Assembly (NCBI GenBank): GCA_013348845.1 | Contig: CP054675.1 | Coordinates: forward strand, 1,745,501 to 1,809,500 | Direction: 5' to 3' | DNA length: 64,000 nucleotides | Origin: Candidatus Tepidiaquacella proteinivora | GTDB taxonomy: Bacteria > Bacteroidota > Ignavibacteria > Tepidaquicellales > Tepidaquicellaceae | Part shown: positions 28,591 to 38,126 of the stretch, in pieces | Layout: each line of letters opens with the position of its first letter | How positions within the stretch are numbered: position 1 is the first letter of the stretch | Notes under the pieces: generated by a model | The model's database searches: none | Seen by the model: the letters and a program-made list of their open reading frames with translations, nothing else | What the model was told of the DNA's origin: nothing | Program-made: the position numbers and the translations under genes

Positions 28591-28605
28591 TAATTAAAAG
28601 CAGAT

Positions 28606-31053
28606 ATGAAAACTAAAATTAAAAATCAATTTTTCACCTTTTTCAGTATTTACATTTTAACAATCTTGGTTTCATTGACTGGTTTTTTAAGAGCGCAGGA
28701 AGAAAAAACTGACACTCTGATTTATAAAACTGAAACCATTGAAGTCGAAGCATTGAGAGGAATTGAAGGAGTATCTCCAATTACTCTTCAAAATGTTACA
28801 AGAGAAAAAATTGAAAAAAAATACTGGATGCAGGATTTCCCGATGTTTTTATTTGGTAATACAAGTGTAAACGCGTATTCTGAATCCGGAGCTTCGGTTG
28901 GCTATTCATACTTGTCTATAAGAGGATTTGATCAAAGGAGAATTTCGATTTTAATAAATGGAATACCCCAAAATGATGCAGAAGACCATCAGGTATATTG
29001 GGTAGATTTATCCGATATAACTGCATCTATTGAAAACATACAAATACAAAGGGGAATTGGAACAGCGCTATATGGAGCATCAAGTATCGGAGGTGTATTA
29101 AATATACAGACAATAGATTATTTCAGGAGAAAGTTTATTAATATTTCCTCAGGATACGGTAGTTATAATTCTAAAAGATTTTCTTTTGAATATTCTTCCG
29201 GTACAATAAAAGATGGCTATGGATTTTATGCAAAATTTTCTAAAACAATGTCAGATGGATATAGAGATTTATCCTGGTCCAATCACTGGTCTTATTTTAT
29301 TAGTGCCGGAAAAGTTTTAGGTGGTACTACTGTTATAAAAGCCAATATCTATGGTGCTCCAATAAGAAATCACCTTGCATATTTAGGAGTTACGAGAGAA
29401 TATATAGATGGCTTGGTTTCTGGAGATAAGCGAAAAGACAGGAAAATAAACTTTTTAAATTATATTGATGAAACTGACAATTACTATCAACCACATTATG
29501 AACTTGTTATTAATACCCAGCCAATTAAAAATTTATTTATTTCAAATACAATATCATATATAAGAGGTGATGGATATTTTATTACAAGTTTCCCTGTGTC
29601 GTATGGGTATGATTTTGATTATTTCAGATTAGAACCATTTTATACTTTTGATTCAACTGCCTTTAACCCTTTATACTACAGAAGAAACCCAGATGGAAGT
29701 TTATTTTTTGATCCTCAAAGAGGGTATGAAATTATCCGTAGTGATATTGTTTCCAAACTTTATGTAAATAACGATGATGTTGGATGGTATCCCAAAATTC
29801 AATACAAACACAGTAAGGAAAAGGGAATATTAACCATTGGAGGAGAAATAAGACTGCACAAATCTGAGCATTATGGAGAAATAACTTTTGGAAATGCCTT
29901 ACCCCCAAACACACCTCCAAATTACAGATACTATTACTTTAATGGTAAGAAAAGAACTGTTTCAGCTTATCTGAATGAAGTATTTAATTTTACAGACAAG
30001 TTTGCCGTTATGGGTGGAATACAGTATGTAAATCATCAGTATAAATTTGAACCAGGTATTGGAAGGCAATATCGGTTTTCAGTTGATTATAGTTTCTTTA
30101 CCCCTCGTTTTGGAATAAATTATAACTTAAATAAAAACCTCAGAACCTTCTTTAACTTTTCAATTGCAAAGCGGGAACCCCGTCTGAAGGATATTTACGA
30201 TGGAGAAAACCCGTATGCTAATCCTAACTTTAGAAGAATTGATACAGTTAATAATATATACGATGACCCACTTGTAAAACCAGAAGAAATGCAAAACTAT
30301 GAATTTGGAATTGGGTATATTTCTTCGGAAAATCAGAAAATAAAAGCAAATTTAAATTTTTATTTGATGGACTTTAAGAACGAAATTGTAAGTAATGGAC
30401 AACTTGATATAGCAGGTCAACCAATCAATGGAAATGCAAGCAGGTCTATTCACAGAGGAATTGAGTTTGAATTTGAAATATTTCCATTTAAGTATTTTTC
30501 TTTTAACTCAGAATTTTTAAGAAGAATTTTACAACCTTTCTCAATTGCTGGAAATATTAATTTGTCCCAAAACTATTTTAAAGAATATAGAGAAATTTTA
30601 GGAGTGGACTCTCTCGGAAATATAATATATGGTAATGATTATTCTGATAATAAAATTCTACTTACTCCTGATGTAATCTCAAACGTTTCTTTAAATTATT
30701 ATGCTGATTTTGGGCTTGGTTTTTATATTTCTTTACAGTATGTAGGGAAACAATATTTAGATAATTCTGAGAATGAAAGGAAAAATCCTGCTATTAAAAA
30801 TTCTCCCGGTTATATTGATAAATTTATTAGTGATTATACAGTGGTAAATGCTGGATTATCTCTTGATTTCGTGAGATTGTTTGAGAATAATAATTTAGCA
30901 AAATTGTTCAAATCATTTGAATTAAGATTTAAAATAAATAACTTATTAGACAGACTTTATGAAACGACTGGAAGTGTAGATGCTTTTGGTGTCCCTTATT
31001 GGATACCAGCTGCTGAAAGAAATCTGTTTTTTGAAGTACAGGTTAAGTTTTAA
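28606..31053 (+). CDS. TonB-dependent outer-membrane receptor, probably for thiamine or a precursor
   Basis: The 815-residue protein has a signal peptide (about 1-31), a plug domain (about 45-165) with YLSIRGFDQRRISILINGIP and GIGTALYGASSIGGVLNI, then a 22-strand barrel ending in the aromatic terminal residue of FFEVQVKF. TonB receptors bring large or scarce ligands across the outer membrane using the proton motive force. The TPP riboswitch in the leader argues that the ligand is thiamine or a thiamine precursor; this is inference from regulation. No N-terminal carboxypeptidase-like domain or SusD partner is present. Confidence 0.93.
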   Translation: MKTKIKNQFFTFFSIYILTILVSLTGFLRAQEEKTDTLIYKTETIEVEALRGIEGVSPITLQNVTREKIEKKYWMQDFPMFLFGNTSVNAYSESGASVGYSYLSIRGFDQRRISILINGIPQNDAEDHQVYWVDLSDITASIENIQIQRGIGTALYGASSIGGVLNIQTIDYFRRKFINISSGYGSYNSKRFSFEYSSGTIKDGYGFYAKFSKTMSDGYRDLSWSNHWSYFISAGKVLGGTTVIKANIYGAPIRNHLAYLGVTREYIDGLVSGDKRKDRKINFLNYIDETDNYYQPHYELVINTQPIKNLFISNTISYIRGDGYFITSFPVSYGYDFDYFRLEPFYTFDSTAFNPLYYRRNPDGSLFFDPQRGYEIIRSDIVSKLYVNNDDVGWYPKIQYKHSKEKGILTIGGEIRLHKSEHYGEITFGNALPPNTPPNYRYYYFNGKKRTVSAYLNEVFNFTDKFAVMGGIQYVNHQYKFEPGIGRQYRFSVDYSFFTPRFGINYNLNKNLRTFFNFSIAKREPRLKDIYDGENPYANPNFRRIDTVNNIYDDPLVKPEEMQNYEFGIGYISSENQKIKANLNFYLMDFKNEIVSNGQLDIAGQPINGNASRSIHRGIEFEFEIFPFKYFSFNSEFLRRILQPFSIAGNINLSQNYFKEYREILGVDSLGNIIYGNDYSDNKILLTPDVISNVSLNYYADFGLGFYISLQYVGKQYLDNSENERKNPAIKNSPGYIDKFISDYTVVNAGLSLDFVRLFENNNLAKLFKSFELRFKINNLLDRLYETTGSVDAFGVPYWIPAAERNLFFEVQVKF

Positions 31054-31079
31054 TTAAACTATAATGTTAGGATTTTTTT

Positions 31080-32174
31080 CTATTGTTCTTCTATGATACC
31101 AGGAGATGCTCCAAATGTATTTATGATATAATCATCATAATAATCTGCTTTTTCCAATAAAGACTTAAACGCTTCGAATCCTATTTCTAAATTTAGATAT
31201 TGGTCATAAATTATAGTTGATAGAATAACGGTTTGATTAAATATTGAGAAATTAATAAACTCGAATTTACTATTTTCTCTCAGGAGAAATTCATATAACT
31301 CCGAAATTTTTTGTTTTGGAAGTCTACAAATAAAAGCATCACCGGTTATGAAACCGTTATCATTATATATAACATAAACCTTAATTGAACCGGTTTCAAT
31401 AACCCATCTATTAGGACCTGACCGGGAAAGTTTTACATCTTTTCCAAGTTTTTCAAGTATTTTCTCTATTGTTGCCGCAGCGCCAGTTGGTACATATCCT
31501 TCTTTTTTTTGTTCAAAACCTTCTAATTCTGCTCCACATTCGGGGCAGTATTTATCCTGCAAGTCTTCTTCAAGAATAATGTTAGAACAGGAAGAACATC
31601 TTAATGCGCTTTTCCCCTTAAAGGGTTTATAATCTTCAAGTGATTCAATAAGATAATTTACTGGAAGAGCAAAACCAAGGTTATCACCTCCGGCGATTAT
31701 AAATGTATTAACTCCAATAATTTCTCCTTCCATATTAACAAGAGGTCCTCCACTGTTACCCGGATTAATAGCTGCGTCTATTTGTATATAATCTAGATTG
31801 TTATATAGTCTTTTTGCCCTTGAAACAATTCCTTCAGTGGCAGTATAATTTAAACCGTAAGGATGTCCAATTGCAATTACAATGTCGCCATCTTTTACAG
31901 TTTCAGGTTTACCAAGATTTTTTTCCGGGAAAACAATTTCATCTGGTGGTTTTATAAAGGCAAGGTCATACTTAGAATCACTAAATAATACAGGGGAGAG
32001 TACTTTTTGAAAATTTTTCCCACTTATTATAACTTCATTTGTTCCACGAACGACATGTTCATTTGTTATTATTAAGTCATAGTTTCTTAAATAAAATCCA
32101 GTACCAATTCCATAAGGATTTGCAATTTGGATAACTATTGGGTGAAAACTATTTATTATTTCATTAACTTGCAT
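31080..32174 (-). CDS. cytoplasmic HtrA-like serine protease with zinc ribbon and YbjN-like domain
   Basis: The 364-residue protein has no signal peptide, so it is probably cytosolic. Residues 1-180 form a trypsin-like S1C domain with catalytic H40 (TNEHVV), D70 (YDLAFI) and S141 (NPGNSGGPL). A zinc ribbon follows with C193-x2-C196 and C210-x2-C213. From about 231 to 350 a two-strand/helix pattern (RWVIETGSIKVYVIYN, then LYEFLLRENSKF and FNQTVILSTIIYDQYLN) resembles YbjN/type III secretion chaperone-like folds. There is no PDZ domain. The upstream partner gene ends 13 bases before its start. Substrate and trigger are unknown. Confidence 0.7.
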   Translation of the reverse strand: MQVNEIINSFHPIVIQIANPYGIGTGFYLRNYDLIITNEHVVRGTNEVIISGKNFQKVLSPVLFSDSKYDLAFIKPPDEIVFPEKNLGKPETVKDGDIVIAIGHPYGLNYTATEGIVSRAKRLYNNLDYIQIDAAINPGNSGGPLVNMEGEIIGVNTFIIAGGDNLGFALPVNYLIESLEDYKPFKGKSALRCSSCSNIILEEDLQDKYCPECGAELEGFEQKKEGYVPTGAAATIEKILEKLGKDVKLSRSGPNRWVIETGSIKVYVIYNDNGFITGDAFICRLPKQKISELYEFLLRENSKFEFINFSIFNQTVILSTIIYDQYLNLEIGFEAFKSLLEKADYYDDYIINTFGASPGIIEEQ

Positions 32175-32187
32175 TAACGTTTAAAAT

Positions 32188-33483
32188 TTATTCACTACTA
32201 AAGTTTAAACTTTTAATTTCATTAAAATAGGACTTAAAAAAATTGATTAAATTGTTAAATTTTAAATTGTCAGTTTTGAAATTTAAATAAGGGTAATTAT
32301 CCTCACTTTCTGAAATAAATTCCTGAAGATATTTATTTATTCTTTCTACAATTTTATCCTTATATAATTCATTAGTATCTGAGTTATATAATATCTCTTC
32401 AATTCCAAGTTCTTCCATAAAGTTTTCATTCAAAATCTCAAGAACCATATGTAACAAATTTCTTAAAAATGACGGTAAATTATAAGTAAATAAAGAATAT
32501 CCTGCTATATATTCAAACACTAATAATGCTATATCCTCTTTCTTATCTTTTATATAAAAATCTATGCTTGGCAGATTTCTGTTAAAGGTTCCTATCAAGT
32601 TATCAAAACTAACAGGCGTATTAGTTACAAAGGTATATTTTGCTCTGTAAAAATCTTTTTTAATTTTTTCTTCTGGAAAGTCGAGTATCTTTTGAAATTC
32701 CTTTTTTAAATTTGTAATTTTCTCTACTAAAGTTCTGTTATCATTTGCAAAATAATCCCAAGCAATTTTTTCCAGATGATAACCTATTGAACCCTCCGGT
32801 GCTATTAAATAATCTATTTTGTAAGTTAAGCTCATCAATATATAACTTAAGGCTCCTGAATGTTTTTCAATGTTTTCAAAAGAATCAATTTTCTTAAAAG
32901 CATCGGTTATCCATTTTCTGAAATATTTATACTTTATATCTTTTTCTTCTTCGGGAATTTCTAATATATGATAGTTATAAGGTTTAAGTGTTGAAAAATC
33001 ATCAAGTAGTATATCGTCCTGTTTATCCGCTCGTATAGCGAGTTCTTTTAATGCATAAAATAATTTTTCAGGAGGACATCCTTCAATAGGGGAATCAAAT
33101 TTTATAACAATTTTATTTTCTTCTAATGCAAATCTTGAATAAAATAACGAATAATTCATCTCAAGTAATCTTCTCATAATTGCAACCCCAATTTTATCAA
33201 ATTCTGCTATGTATGAATACACATCAATCTTTCTATCTTTCAGAGAAATAACTCCATTAATTTCTTTTGACCCCTGTCGAATAATAAAACTTAACTCCTC
33301 TTCATTAATAGTGTAATCAAGATTATTTATCCCATTATCTTTTTCAGGATAATACAGAAAATCAAGCAAACACTTATAACTATCTAAATATTTTTTTTGG
33401 TTATATAAACCTTCAGCATTATTCCATAACTCGGTTTTTTCATTTGTTATTAAAGTTGTAAACCTACCAAATTTTACTTTCAT
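32188..33483 (-). CDS. uncharacterised protein with YbjN-like segment, partner of HtrA-like protease
   Basis: I do not recognise this 431-residue cytoplasmic protein as a whole. A region of about residues 50-165 (VYSYIAEFDKIGVAIMRRLL, then LFYSRFALEENKIVIKF and LFYALKELAIRADKQDDIL) resembles the YbjN/chaperone-like fold that also ends the neighbouring protease. The rest is helical, charged and lacks membrane segments or cysteine clusters. It is the first gene of a two-gene minus-strand unit, 13 bases from the protease, and the two are probably functional partners. Confidence 0.55.
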   Translation of the reverse strand: MKVKFGRFTTLITNEKTELWNNAEGLYNQKKYLDSYKCLLDFLYYPEKDNGINNLDYTINEEELSFIIRQGSKEINGVISLKDRKIDVYSYIAEFDKIGVAIMRRLLEMNYSLFYSRFALEENKIVIKFDSPIEGCPPEKLFYALKELAIRADKQDDILLDDFSTLKPYNYHILEIPEEEKDIKYKYFRKWITDAFKKIDSFENIEKHSGALSYILMSLTYKIDYLIAPEGSIGYHLEKIAWDYFANDNRTLVEKITNLKKEFQKILDFPEEKIKKDFYRAKYTFVTNTPVSFDNLIGTFNRNLPSIDFYIKDKKEDIALLVFEYIAGYSLFTYNLPSFLRNLLHMVLEILNENFMEELGIEEILYNSDTNELYKDKIVERINKYLQEFISESEDNYPYLNFKTDNLKFNNLINFFKSYFNEIKSLNFSSE

Positions 33484-33609
33484 ATATAAGTTTACCTTTT
33501 AATTTTTAAATGTTAAATGCAAAATTTAGTTCCTATAATTTTTATTTAAAAAGAAATATTATTAATTGTAGATTGTATATATAATTATTATCTTGAAAAA
33601 AATTTCATA

Positions 33610-35028
33610 GTGAAAGACTTATATCTTTTTAATACTTTAGGCAGAAAAATAGAAAAATTCACTCCAATTTCGGAGAATATTGTCAAAATTTATTGCTGTG
33701 GTCCGACGGTATATAATTATGCCCATATTGGAAATTTGAGAACATATTTTTTTGAGGATATTTTAAAACGAATATTAATTTATAACGGATACAAAGTTTA
33801 TCATGTCGTAAATATTACAGATGTAGGGCATCTTGTTTCTGATGCTGATGAAGGTGAAGATAAAATGGAAAAGGGAGCAAAACGAGAAGGAAAAACTGTC
33901 TGGGAAATTGCAGAATATTATACAGAAGCATTTAAAAAGGATTTACACGAATTGAATATTCTATACCCCGATGTTTGGTGTAAAGCAACAGATAATATTA
34001 AAGAGCAAATTGAGTTAATTCAGTGTCTTGAGAAAAAAGGATTTACTTACATTACATCTGATGGAGTATATTATGATACCTCAAAATTTAAAAACTATGG
34101 GAAATTAGCATTACTTGATATAGAAGGTCTTGAAGAAGGAAAACGAATTACGTTTTCTGAAGAAAAGAAAAATAAAACTGATTTTGCATTGTGGAAATTT
34201 TCTCCCAAAAATGTAAAAAGACAAATGGAATGGGATTCTCCATGGGGGAAGGGATTTCCCGGTTGGCATATTGAGTGTTCTGCTATGAGTATGAAATATT
34301 TAGGAGAAACTTTTGACATTCATTGTGGTGGAGTTGACCATATTCCAATTCATCATACAAATGAAATAGCCCAATCTGAAGGATGTACCGGGAAACAATT
34401 TGTCAGGTATTGGCTTCATGGTGAATTTTTAATTCAGGAAAAAGGAAAAATGGCGAAATCCGCTGGTGAATTTTTAACCTTACCCGTTCTTTTGGAAAAA
34501 GGATATAGTGGGCTTGATTATAGATATTTTATGATGATGACTCATTACAGAAAAAAACTGAAATTTTCTTTTAAAGCGCTTGATTCAGCTAAAAGAGGAT
34601 TTAATAATCTTAAGGATGAAATTATAAAACTTAAAGACTCCATTTCATACAGTAAGGATTCTAATATTGTAATTAATACATCAAGGTTAAATTTTTGGAA
34701 AGATAAATTTATTGAGAATATTAATGATGATTTAAATGTTACAGGAGGTCTTGGAGTTTTATGGGATATGCTGAAGGATAATTCACTAAATCCTAAGGAA
34801 AAGCTTTCTTTAGTTTATGACTTTGATAATGTTTTTGGCTTAAAACTTAAAGAAGTTGAAAGAGAAGAAATCCCCGATGAAATACTTAAACTTGTGGAAA
34901 AAAGAAAAGCTGCAAAATTAAACAAACAATGGAAAGAAGCTGATGAGATAAGAGAGGAAATAAGGAAAAAAGGTTTTGAATTACTTGATCATAAAAATGG
35001 TGAAACTGAAATTAAAAAAATAAAATGA
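33610..35028 (+). CDS. cysS: cysteinyl-tRNA synthetase
   Basis: This 472-residue class-I synthetase begins at GTG. The N-terminal [19 protein letters not shown] contains the HIGH-type motif (HIGN) and a zinc cysteine. Further zinc ligands come from WHIECSAMS and the [15 protein letters not shown] segment, and the KMSKS loop is [12 protein letters not shown]. The C-terminal anticodon-binding region is about 100 residues. The TGA stop overlaps the next ATG by four bases (ATGA), so translation of the following gene is coupled. Its length is standard for bacterial CysRS. Confidence 0.97.
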   Translation: MKDLYLFNTLGRKIEKFTPISENIVKIYCCGPTVYNYAHIGNLRTYFFEDILKRILIYNGYKVYHVVNITDVGHLVSDADEGEDKMEKGAKREGKTVWEIAEYYTEAFKKDLHELNILYPDVWCKATDNIKEQIELIQCLEKKGFTYITSDGVYYDTSKFKNYGKLALLDIEGLEEGKRITFSEEKKNKTDFALWKFSPKNVKRQMEWDSPWGKGFPGWHIECSAMSMKYLGETFDIHCGGVDHIPIHHTNEIAQSEGCTGKQFVRYWLHGEFLIQEKGKMAKSAGEFLTLPVLLEKGYSGLDYRYFMMMTHYRKKLKFSFKALDSAKRGFNNLKDEIIKLKDSISYSKDSNIVINTSRLNFWKDKFIENINDDLNVTGGLGVLWDMLKDNSLNPKEKLSLVYDFDNVFGLKLKEVEREEIPDEILKLVEKRKAAKLNKQWKEADEIREEIRKKGFELLDHKNGETEIKKIK

Positions 35029-35969
35029 AAACGAGAATTACAGAATTATTTGGTATAAAATATCCAATAATACAAGCAGGAATGGTTTGGTGCAGTGGTT
35101 GGAAACTTGCTTCTGCTGTAAGTAATGCAGGGGGATTAGGTTTAATTGGGGCAGGTTCTATGTATCCGGATGTACTTGAAGAACATATTATAAAATGTAA
35201 AGAAGCTACACAAAATCCTTTCGGGGTAAATTTACCGCTACTATATTCATATATCGAAGAACATATTGAAATAGTTCTGAAACACAGAATTAAAATTGTA
35301 TTTACTTCTGCAGGAAGTCCGTCTAAATATACACCATTATTTAAACAAAATAATATAATTGTTGTTCATGTGGTATCAAATGAAAAATTCACACTTAAAG
35401 CAGAAGAAGCAGGAGTTGATGCTGTTGTAGCCGAAGGTTTTGAAGCAGGGGGGCATAATGGAATTGAAGAAACAACTACAATGGTTTTAATTCCTTTAAT
35501 ACGCAGTATTACTAAACTACCCTTAATTGCTGCTGGTGGAATTGCTACTGGCAGAGCAATGTTAGCAGCATTTTCTTTAGGAGCGGAAGGGGTTCAGATT
35601 GGAAGCCGATTTGCGATTTCTGAAGAATCTTCTGCCCATATAAATTTCAAAAATAAAGTTTTAGAAACTAAAAGTGGGGATACTATTTTAACTCTGAAGA
35701 AAATTGCACCTGTAAGATTAATTAAAAATAAGTTTTATTCTTATATATCTGATGCGGAAAATAGAGGAGCAAATGTTGAAGAATTAAAAACAATCCTTGG
35801 GAAAGGTAGGGCTAAAAAAGGTATCTTTGAAGGGGATTTAGAGGAAGGGGAACTTGAGATTGGACAGGTATCTGCATTAATAAAAGAGATAAAACCTGCG
35901 AAAAAAATTATTGAAGAAATTATTCAGGAATTTAATTCTGCAAAGAAAGAAATTTGTAAATTTAAATAG
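35025..35969 (+). CDS. nitronate monooxygenase / FabK-like flavoprotein
   Basis: The 314-residue TIM-barrel FMN protein starts [21 protein letters not shown] and has [22 protein letters not shown] (the histidine is the usual active-site base), the phosphate-binding [14 protein letters not shown] and [12 protein letters not shown]. These are shared by nitronate monooxygenases, which detoxify propionate 3-nitronate, and enoyl-ACP reductase FabK. The H-N-G form and length leave both possible. It overlaps cysS by four bases and is probably co-translated; the link with cysteinyl-tRNA synthesis looks incidental. Confidence 0.8.
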   Translation: MKTRITELFGIKYPIIQAGMVWCSGWKLASAVSNAGGLGLIGAGSMYPDVLEEHIIKCKEATQNPFGVNLPLLYSYIEEHIEIVLKHRIKIVFTSAGSPSKYTPLFKQNNIIVVHVVSNEKFTLKAEEAGVDAVVAEGFEAGGHNGIEETTTMVLIPLIRSITKLPLIAAGGIATGRAMLAAFSLGAEGVQIGSRFAISEESSAHINFKNKVLETKSGDTILTLKKIAPVRLIKNKFYSYISDAENRGANVEELKTILGKGRAKKGIFEGDLEEGELEIGQVSALIKEIKPAKKIIEEIIQEFNSAKKEICKFK

Positions 35970-36079
35970 TTAGGATATCCAGCTAAAAGGCTGTTAAAAT
36001 TATCTCTTTGTTTTAATATTTTAAGTCCTGTCTTAATTAAGAATAATTTTCAGAAAAAACAAAAATATTACATCTTCAG

Positions 36080-36619
36080 TTAATCACCTTCTTGTTCAAT
36101 AAATTGTTCTCTCTTTTGTTTAGCATCCTGTTTATATTTTTCCGGGACAAGACTTTTAATAAAGTTATAAAGATTGATTAAATCATCTTTATACTTTTCA
36201 TCCGGGAAATATGGACTTTCATATACTTTGGGAGGTTGATCCAGATTCGGGTCCGGATTAGGAACAATTATTTTTACCCTTTCGATATCACCTCCGATTG
36301 GAGTCTTTTCTTCAGGTAATTTTGGTATTTGTATTTCTAAAACTTTGCTTTTTTTAATCGCTTCATTTAACTTTTTCATTTGTTCTTCTGTAATGGTAAA
36401 TTTGTACTCTAATTTTTTTGACTCCTCCATTGGAAATGAATACAAGAATTCACAATTTCTATTTGAATTTATTACAATTTGGTAAGTGTATTGATATTTC
36501 GGAGAAATTGGACCTGAATTGTATTCATAATTTAATATTTCCCAATTGTTTGTTGTTTTAACTGATGAGCAGTTAAAATTTAGTATTAATAACAGAATTA
36601 AAAATATTATGTACTTCAT
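36080..36619 (-). CDS. hypothetical lipoprotein
   Basis: This 179-residue protein starts with a lipoprotein signal (FLILLLILNFNCSS), the cysteine at position 17 being the predicted lipidation site. The mature part is charged, with strands at the N-side (YQYTYQIVINSNRNCEFLYSF) and a helix TEEQMKKLNEAIKKSK. I do not recognise a named family. It is transcribed divergently from the GH26-like lipoprotein gene, with 63 bases between starts. Confidence 0.6.
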   Translation of the reverse strand: MKYIIFLILLLILNFNCSSVKTTNNWEILNYEYNSGPISPKYQYTYQIVINSNRNCEFLYSFPMEESKKLEYKFTITEEQMKKLNEAIKKSKVLEIQIPKLPEEKTPIGGDIERVKIIVPNPDPNLDQPPKVYESPYFPDEKYKDDLINLYNFIKSLVPEKYKQDAKQKREQFIEQEGD

Positions 36620-36682
36620 ATTTAAATATAATGAAATTGTTTATTAAATTGAATCAATTATTATTTGTATATATTTTAAAAA

Positions 36683-37783
36683 ATGTGCAACAGGTTATTC
36701 TTGAATATTATTCTTTATTCATTCATAATTTTTTCTGGGTGTTCTGTTTTCTTCGACAGGGAAACTTATGAACCCGGAAAACAAATTAAATTATTACCCC
36801 CTAACAGTGGAATTTATCATGGGGTAACTCCCGGCATTGATGACAAAAGTATTGAAGAGTCAGAGAAAATAATTAATGAATATATCTCATTATCGAAATC
36901 AAAACCTGTTTGGATTTGCTTTTCTAATCATTGGTTTGAAGGTATTAAATTTCCATCTGAAAAAGTAAAGTTAATCTGGAATTTAGGCTTTGTACCATAT
37001 ATAAGAATAATGCCCTGGTCAAAATTTTCTGAAGGTGTTATTGATGAAAAGTATTCTTTATATAAAATAATTAATGGTGAATTTGATTATTATATTGCAC
37101 TCTGGGCTTATGAAGCAAGAAATACAGGAATTCCTTTGATTGTAGATTTTTGTCCGGAAATGAATGGCAACTGGTTTCCCTGGAGTGGTATTTTAAATGG
37201 TGGCGCTAATCCTGATTTTTATGGTAATAAGCAATACCCCGATGGACCTGAAAGGTATATAGATGCATATCAGCATTTTATTAATATTTTTAGGAAATAT
37301 GATGTGAATAATATTACCTGGGTATTTCATACAAATTATAACTCTTTTCCTGACGAGGAATGGAATTCAATGTTATATTACTACCCCGGCGATGAGTATA
37401 TTGACTGGATAGGAATTAGTGTTTATGGTGCACAAAAACCAACTGATAAATGGATTGAGTTTAAAGATGTTATGGACTCAGCATATAATGAGATGATAGC
37501 TATCGGAAAAAATAAAAGTTATGCGATTTTAGAATTTGGAGTAATTGAAACAAAAAACCCATATCAGAAAGCAGGCTGGGTAAGATCTGCATTTCAAGAT
37601 ATAATTTCCAACAGATATCCTTTAATAAAAGCAGTTTCTTATTGGCATTCGAAGTGGGAAAATAGAGATGGAAGTATATCTGATATGTGTATAAATTCAT
37701 CTTTTTATTCTCTCCGTGCGTATTCACAAGGAATTACTGATACTATATTCAAGTCGCAACCTGTTCTGATGATTTTTGATTAA
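36683..37783 (+). CDS. GH26-family-like glycoside hydrolase lipoprotein
   Basis: The 366-residue protein has a lipobox (IIFSGC, C20) and a TIM-barrel catalytic domain. PEMNGNWFPWSG around E159 matches the acid/base segment of GH26 enzymes, and YAILEFGV around E284 the nucleophile segment; WIGISVYG lies between them. The GH26 family contains beta-mannanases and lichenases. The residue before the acid/base glutamate is proline, not the histidine of canonical mannanases, so specificity may differ. It is probably anchored in the outer membrane. Confidence 0.78.
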   Translation: MCNRLFLNIILYSFIIFSGCSVFFDRETYEPGKQIKLLPPNSGIYHGVTPGIDDKSIEESEKIINEYISLSKSKPVWICFSNHWFEGIKFPSEKVKLIWNLGFVPYIRIMPWSKFSEGVIDEKYSLYKIINGEFDYYIALWAYEARNTGIPLIVDFCPEMNGNWFPWSGILNGGANPDFYGNKQYPDGPERYIDAYQHFINIFRKYDVNNITWVFHTNYNSFPDEEWNSMLYYYPGDEYIDWIGISVYGAQKPTDKWIEFKDVMDSAYNEMIAIGKNKSYAILEFGVIETKNPYQKAGWVRSAFQDIISNRYPLIKAVSYWHSKWENRDGSISDMCINSSFYSLRAYSQGITDTIFKSQPVLMIFD

Positions 37784-37884
37784 GAATTTTTAGATTTTGC
37801 ACAGTTAATAAAAATTACTAATTCTTTGAATATTAATTAAATATTAATTTTTACAAATTGCAAAAACTTTATGATAATTAGAAA

Positions 37885-38115
37885 TTGGAAAGTATAATTA
37901 AATTTAAACGTGGAGATAAGGTTAAAGTAATTAAACTTAATGCCGGGAAAAGAGCAACTCAAAGATTAATATCAATGGGCATTATTCCTGGCAACATAGT
38001 TGAAATAGCCCGGGTTTCTTCTTTAGGAGGTCCGGTTCTTATTCGCTATGAAGGTTCTGAAATTGCTATTGGTTATGGGCTTGCATCAAAAATAATTGTG
38101 GAAAAGGTTAATTAA
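37885..38115 (+). CDS. feoA: FeoA family protein
   Basis: This 76-residue SH3-like protein starts at TTG and consists of one FeoA domain (RGDKVKVIKLNAGKRATQRLISMGIIPGNIVEIA, then GGPVLIRYEGSEIAIG). FeoA supports ferrous iron uptake by the membrane GTPase FeoB. The feoB gene begins 11 bases later, so the pair is one operon. The 101 bases upstream contain the promoter, but I could not identify a Fur site there. Confidence 0.92.
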   Translation: MESIIKFKRGDKVKVIKLNAGKRATQRLISMGIIPGNIVEIARVSSLGGPVLIRYEGSEIAIGYGLASKIIVEKVN

Positions 38116-38126
38116 TAAAATTATAA

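Noticed and set aside
37784-37884. Possible Fur box before feoA
   Set aside because: Only a weak match to the 19-bp consensus was seen, not better than background.
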